From Planctomycetota bacterium (GTDB lineage: Bacteria; Planctomycetota; Phycisphaerae; WQYP01), in NCBI GenBank assembly GCA_021818565.1, contig JAKATV010000112.1, positions 1 through 9,022 of the forward strand: a stretch of DNA of 9,022 bases, written 5' to 3'. The translations under genes were made by a program, and so were the position numbers. The notes beneath the pieces were generated by a model that was not told the origin of the DNA, ran no database searches, and saw only the letters and a program-made list of their open reading frames with translations. Below, one piece after another: positions 5,786 through 9,022 of this stretch. How positions within the stretch are numbered: position 1 is the stretch's first letter; each line of letters begins with the position of its first letter.

Positions 5786-7072
5786 ATGATAAATTCAGGG
5801 GACACGCGATACGTGGCACTGGGATGTGCCGGCCTCTGGCTGTTTTTGCTGGCGGGCGGCAAGGCTGCCGGATCCGGAGCGGGCGGTGGATACTATGGCC
5901 TGACGGTTTCCTCGGGCGGCGTGCTGGAACTTAACGGCAGTCCATATTGTGGGGTCGGGGTTAACATGGTTCAGCCCGCCATGATGGATTTGCTGGCCAA
6001 CAATCCTGCCGCCGTTACCCAGGATTTTCAGGAACTTCAAGCCCACCACATTCCATTTGTGAGGTTTCCCGCATTGGCGTCATGGGGAAGCTATTCCAGC
6101 CAGTATTCGTACCTAACAAGTGTTTATCTGAATAACCCAACCAAATATTTCAACTCCATGAATGAGCTTTGCTCAATTGCCAACCAGTACAATGTCGGGC
6201 TGATTCCGAGCCTGGCTTTTACAAATTGGCCAAACGTCGCGGCTGCGGGCTCCGCCAATTCGTCAGCCGCATACGCCGCCGCACAGGGGCTTGCGCCGTG
6301 GACGGATCCTTCTAGTCCGGTGGATCAGATCTGGACAAAATACGTCACGGAGATGGTCACACGGTACGAACACAATCCGGCGATATGGGGTTGGGAATTT
6401 GGAAACACGATGCAGATGGACCTGCCCAACGCCGCGCAGGTTTTTCCAGGGTACCAATCCTCTTGGGAGTATACGCATGCGCAAATGTGGAACGTGTACC
6501 AGCAGTTTGTGAATCTTGTCCGCCAATACGATCCCTACCACATTATTGAATCGGGCAACAACTTTCCGGGCAGTTCGTCCTACCACAACATGGTAGATGG
6601 CACTTGGACCAAAGACACCCCAGCCCAATGGGTGTATATGCTGCAACAGAACAACGCAGCATTCGACATGATCGGCGGAAAGGCATACGGCTCGAGTGCG
6701 ATCGCCGATATCAACGCCGCCGTAGCCGTATCTCAACAAGAGCGCAAACCCTTGTTTGTCAACGAGTTTGGCGTTGCCGGCACCCAGGCCGAAAGCCAGG
6801 CATCCTTTCAGGAAATGCTTAACACGCTGGTTGCCGACAAGGTTTCACTGGCGGCGGTGTGGGCATTTGATGAAACGGGCCAGACGCTGGCGGCGGGAGA
6901 TGGCAGCTACTTTTCCATCACGCCAACCAACAACCGGAGTTTTATGCTCGGCCTCATCGAAGCCGCCAATGCAGCCGATGGAAACCCCGTGCCCGATCCG
7001 GCCGCGTTGGGGCTGTTTGGCGTTGGCACCGCCTTCAGCATGTTATTGCTGAAGCGCTGGGAGACAGGTTGA
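5786..7072 (+). CDS. Exported clan GH-A (GH5-like) protein with PEP-CTERM-like tail and missing acid/base Glu
   Basis: This 428-residue protein begins with a signal peptide (hydrophobic about 9-24, cut near 27). Residues 35 to about 395 follow a cellulase/mannanase-like (beta/alpha)8 barrel: LELNGSPYCGVGVNM at the entry, VRFPALASWG at strand 2, GLIPSLAF at strand 3, WGWEFGNT at strand 4, IGGKAYG at strand 6, FVNEFG at strand 7 and VWAFDE at strand 8. The predicted nucleophile Glu327 is present. The acid/base position, normally Asn-Glu, reads Asn207-Thr208 (codon ACG), and strand 6 has Lys299 where clan members often have His. It may therefore be a binding pseudoenzyme or an altered catalyst. 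Residues 402-428 (VPDP, hydrophobic run, KRWETG) resemble a PEP-CTERM tail with PDP in place of PEP, so surface sorting by exosortase is likely. It lies between a pseudopilin-like gene and a beta-mannosidase, suggesting a mannan-type substrate. Confidence 0.8.
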   Translation: MINSGDTRYVALGCAGLWLFLLAGGKAAGSGAGGGYYGLTVSSGGVLELNGSPYCGVGVNMVQPAMMDLLANNPAAVTQDFQELQAHHIPFVRFPALASWGSYSSQYSYLTSVYLNNPTKYFNSMNELCSIANQYNVGLIPSLAFTNWPNVAAAGSANSSAAYAAAQGLAPWTDPSSPVDQIWTKYVTEMVTRYEHNPAIWGWEFGNTMQMDLPNAAQVFPGYQSSWEYTHAQMWNVYQQFVNLVRQYDPYHIIESGNNFPGSSSYHNMVDGTWTKDTPAQWVYMLQQNNAAFDMIGGKAYGSSAIADINAAVAVSQQERKPLFVNEFGVAGTQAESQASFQEMLNTLVADKVSLAAVWAFDETGQTLAAGDGSYFSITPTNNRSFMLGLIEAANAADGNPVPDPAALGLFGVGTAFSMLLLKRWETG

Positions 7073-7217
7073 CGCTCGTTGGCGGTCGGTCGGCTGCTTC
7101 GCGCGGGCGAATGTCAGCGCTGCCGCGCGGCAATCATTATGGCGATCAGGAATGAATGGTCGCCAATACGGCATCCGAGTCATTTATGGGATCGTTATCT
7201 TGAAATCGCAATTGAAT
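7073..7217 (+). other. 145-bp spacer between the GH-like and beta-mannosidase genes
   Basis: It contains an inverted repeat, CGCGCGG (7100-7106) and CCGCGCG (7123-7129), with a 16-nt loop. It is GC-rich but has no T-run, so it may be an mRNA processing or attenuation hairpin rather than an intrinsic terminator. No clear promoter was seen. Confidence 0.35.
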
Positions 7218-9022
7218 ATGAAGTCCGATTTTTCACGCCGCAAATTCATTCTGGCCACCACGGGCGCAGCCGCCCTGGCCGCTTTGGCGGGATGCGGTTC
7301 TCCAACTGCCGCATTGTTAAAAAGAGGCTCTTCCGCCTCCGGGGGATCAGTGCTGGCACTGGACCTTGGAGGTCGCAACTGGATGGTGGTTCAGAAGGGC
7401 AAGAGGGATCCCATTAGCGCTACGGTTCCCGGGGATATCTTCACTGATTTGCTGGCGGCGGGCCGCATTCCTGATCCGAACTATCGCGAAAACAACGACC
7501 TGATTCAGTGGGTGGGATTGGTTCCGTGGGTCTACTATCGAGATTTTACGGTCACGCCGGAACTTTTATCGCAACCGCGCGTAATGCTGCATTGCGCAGG
7601 GCTCGATACGCTGGCCAGGATCTGGATCAACGAAGCATTCATCGCCCAGCCCGAAAACATGTTCCGAGATTGGATTTTTGATGTCAGAGAGCATCTACGG
7701 GCAGGGAAGAACTCCATCCGCATCGAATTCTCACCCTGCGGCAACACTGTCGCCGCCGGCGCCAATCCGGAAATTGACAGCGGCAGCAAACCCTGCAGCG
7801 ATCTGGTAAAGAAGCTGTGGGATGCATACCGCAAAGAACATGGAGCCGATCTGGCGCGCGATACTTTTTTCGGCAATCAGCTTGGCAATCCGCGCAGTTG
7901 GATACGCAAAGCCCCTTATATGTGGGGCTGGGACTGGTGCCCGGCCGTGGTGACTTGTGGAATATGGAAGTCCATCGAGTTGCTCGGCTATGAATCCCGG
8001 ATAACCGATGTGGGAGTTTTCCAGGATCACAGCCGGCACGGCCGGGTTAAGCTGACGGTTCGAACTTCTATTGACAATCCTGGAAAGCGGGTACTGGATG
8101 TGGTGGCGAGCGTCAGGCTTAACGGCAAGGCTGTGACCGTGGGATACGGATCGGTCAAGGCGGACGAGTCGGTTATTGAACTGGAGATTCCAAATCCGCA
8201 ACTTTGGTGGCCCAATGGCATGGGAGATCACCCGCTGTATGCGGTGCAAGTGGACGTAAGAAATTCACAGGGAGTGATTCTGGACTCCAAAGAACGCCGC
8301 ACAGGCCTGCGGCAACTTGAAGTTCTGCCACCGAAGGACGGAACGGCGATGCACCTGAAAATAAACGGCGTGCCTTTTTTTGCCAAGGGCGCGGACTGTA
8401 TACCCGCGGATAATATTCCCAGCCGCGTGACGCCGGAAATTCTTCGATCCTATGTGGAAGACGCGGCCAGGTGCCATTTCAACATGTTGCGTTTCTGGGG
8501 CGGCGGCTACTACGAGCCACAAGCGCAATTTGACGCCTGTGATGAATTGGGATTGCTGGTGCAATTTGAGTTCAAATTCGCCAACGCCCCCTATCCGACA
8601 CTGGACGACGCCTGGATGAATAATGTCCGTGCGGAGGTGCGGCAGCAGGTTATGGACAATCGACATCACCCGTGCATTGTCATCTGGAGCGGCAACAATG
8701 AGGTGAAATTTTTCAACGGATACGATCACTTATTCAAAGACACCATCGGAGGCATTATCCGCGAGTTAAATCCCGGAGCCTTTTACCAGGTGGGCAGTGG
8801 AGCGGCGGGCAGTGGCGATATTCATACATGGAAAGTCTGGGGAGGTCTGGAGCCGTTCAGCAACTATCAGGCAGTAGAAGGATTTGTCACAGAGTTTGGC
8901 ATTCAGTCATTTCCCACAACACAAACCATACGCGCGTATACTGCCCCCGCAGATCGAACCAGCGTTAATTCTTCGGTTATGCGCTATCATGAGCTAGGCG
9001 AAAGCGGTCATGGTATTGACTA
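7218..9022 (+). CDS. Beta-mannosidase, GH2, Tat-type lipoprotein; 3' end outside window
   Basis: The frame is open for 601 codons to the right edge. The start at 7218 gives a sensible signal: twin-arginine SRRKF (6-10), a hydrophobic stretch and lipobox LAGC with Cys26, so export folded by Tat and lipid anchoring are predicted. The ribosome site is weak; an in-frame ATG at 7152 would only add 22 residues before the signal. Domains in order are an N-terminal sugar-binding jelly roll (about 50-250, with WVGLVPWVYYRDF), an Ig-like domain (about 255-355) and a TIM barrel from about 370 (FFAKGADCIPAD, LRFWGGGYYE). WSGNNE carries the predicted acid/base Glu495, and FVTEFGIQSFPT the predicted nucleophile Glu559, as in GH2 beta-mannosidases. 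WGWDWCP (236-242) matches the family WDWGP phrase with Cys for Gly. It should release beta-linked mannose from the non-reducing ends of mannan oligosaccharides or glycans. The segment between the catalytic residues (64) is shorter than the roughly 90 of Bacteroides and human enzymes. Confidence 0.9.
   Translation, partial: MKSDFSRRKFILATTGAAALAALAGCGSPTAALLKRGSSASGGSVLALDLGGRNWMVVQKGKRDPISATVPGDIFTDLLAAGRIPDPNYRENNDLIQWVGLVPWVYYRDFTVTPELLSQPRVMLHCAGLDTLARIWINEAFIAQPENMFRDWIFDVREHLRAGKNSIRIEFSPCGNTVAAGANPEIDSGSKPCSDLVKKLWDAYRKEHGADLARDTFFGNQLGNPRSWIRKAPYMWGWDWCPAVVTCGIWKSIELLGYESRITDVGVFQDHSRHGRVKLTVRTSIDNPGKRVLDVVASVRLNGKAVTVGYGSVKADESVIELEIPNPQLWWPNGMGDHPLYAVQVDVRNSQGVILDSKERRTGLRQLEVLPPKDGTAMHLKINGVPFFAKGADCIPADNIPSRVTPEILRSYVEDAARCHFNMLRFWGGGYYEPQAQFDACDELGLLVQFEFKFANAPYPTLDDAWMNNVRAEVRQQVMDNRHHPCIVIWSGNNEVKFFNGYDHLFKDTIGGIIRELNPGAFYQVGSGAAGSGDIHTWKVWGGLEPFSNYQAVEGFVTEFGIQSFPTTQTIRAYTAPADRTSVNSSVMRYHELGESGHGID

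Noticed and set aside
7152..7217. Upstream in-frame ATG as the beta-mannosidase start
   Set aside because: It would place 22 extra residues in front of the twin-arginine signal, and its AGG lies only 1 nt before the ATG.
7079..7417. 112-codon plus-strand frame before and across the beta-mannosidase N-terminus
   Set aside because: It overlaps the Tat/lipobox signal of the beta-mannosidase in another frame and has Arg-rich, low-character sequence.

Overview
The window looks like part of a polysaccharide-degradation locus from a Planctomycetota bacterium, probably Phycisphaerae-like. A Verrucomicrobiota or Lentisphaerota host cannot be excluded. This rests on the combination of XylR-type regulators (LacI-like sensor fused to AraC helix-turn-helix), PEP-CTERM surface proteins, a long prepilin-like protein with an H-Xn-DG tail, and several exported clan GH-A glycoside hydrolases. 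Base composition is moderate GC. No tRNA, rRNA, CRISPR array or insertion sequence was seen.

Layout: (1) 1-1268, minus strand: an exported GH2/GH5-like glycosidase with both catalytic glutamates, running off the left edge. (2) 1269-2014: a divergent control region with a candidate promoter and operator for each side. (3) 2015-3157, plus: a XylR-family regulator. (4) 3158-3800: a long non-coding stretch with a 21-bp-phased direct repeat beside a candidate promoter, and a hairpin touching the next ribosome binding site. (5) 3801-4577: a PEP-CTERM beta-sandwich protein. (6) 4694-5656: a prepilin-like H-Xn-DG protein. (7) 5786-7072: an exported clan GH-A protein with a PEP-CTERM-like tail, in which threonine replaces the expected catalytic acid/base glutamate. 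(8) 7218-9022: a Tat/lipobox beta-mannosidase of family GH2, cut by the right edge.

Inferred working model: the XylR-like protein senses a sugar and controls flanking genes for a beta-mannoside-containing glycan. The PEP-CTERM protein and the PEP-CTERM-tailed GH-like protein would be displayed at the cell surface. The lipid-anchored beta-mannosidase would trim oligosaccharides, and the minus-strand glycosidase would act on the same or a related substrate. The four plus-strand genes after the regulator are separated by 116-145 bp with no convincing terminator, so they could be one transcript or several co-regulated units. The least ordinary points are the GH-like protein lacking its acid/base glutamate, the layout of surface proteins, pseudopilin and GH genes around a XylR regulator, and the palindromes placed just downstream of candidate promoters.
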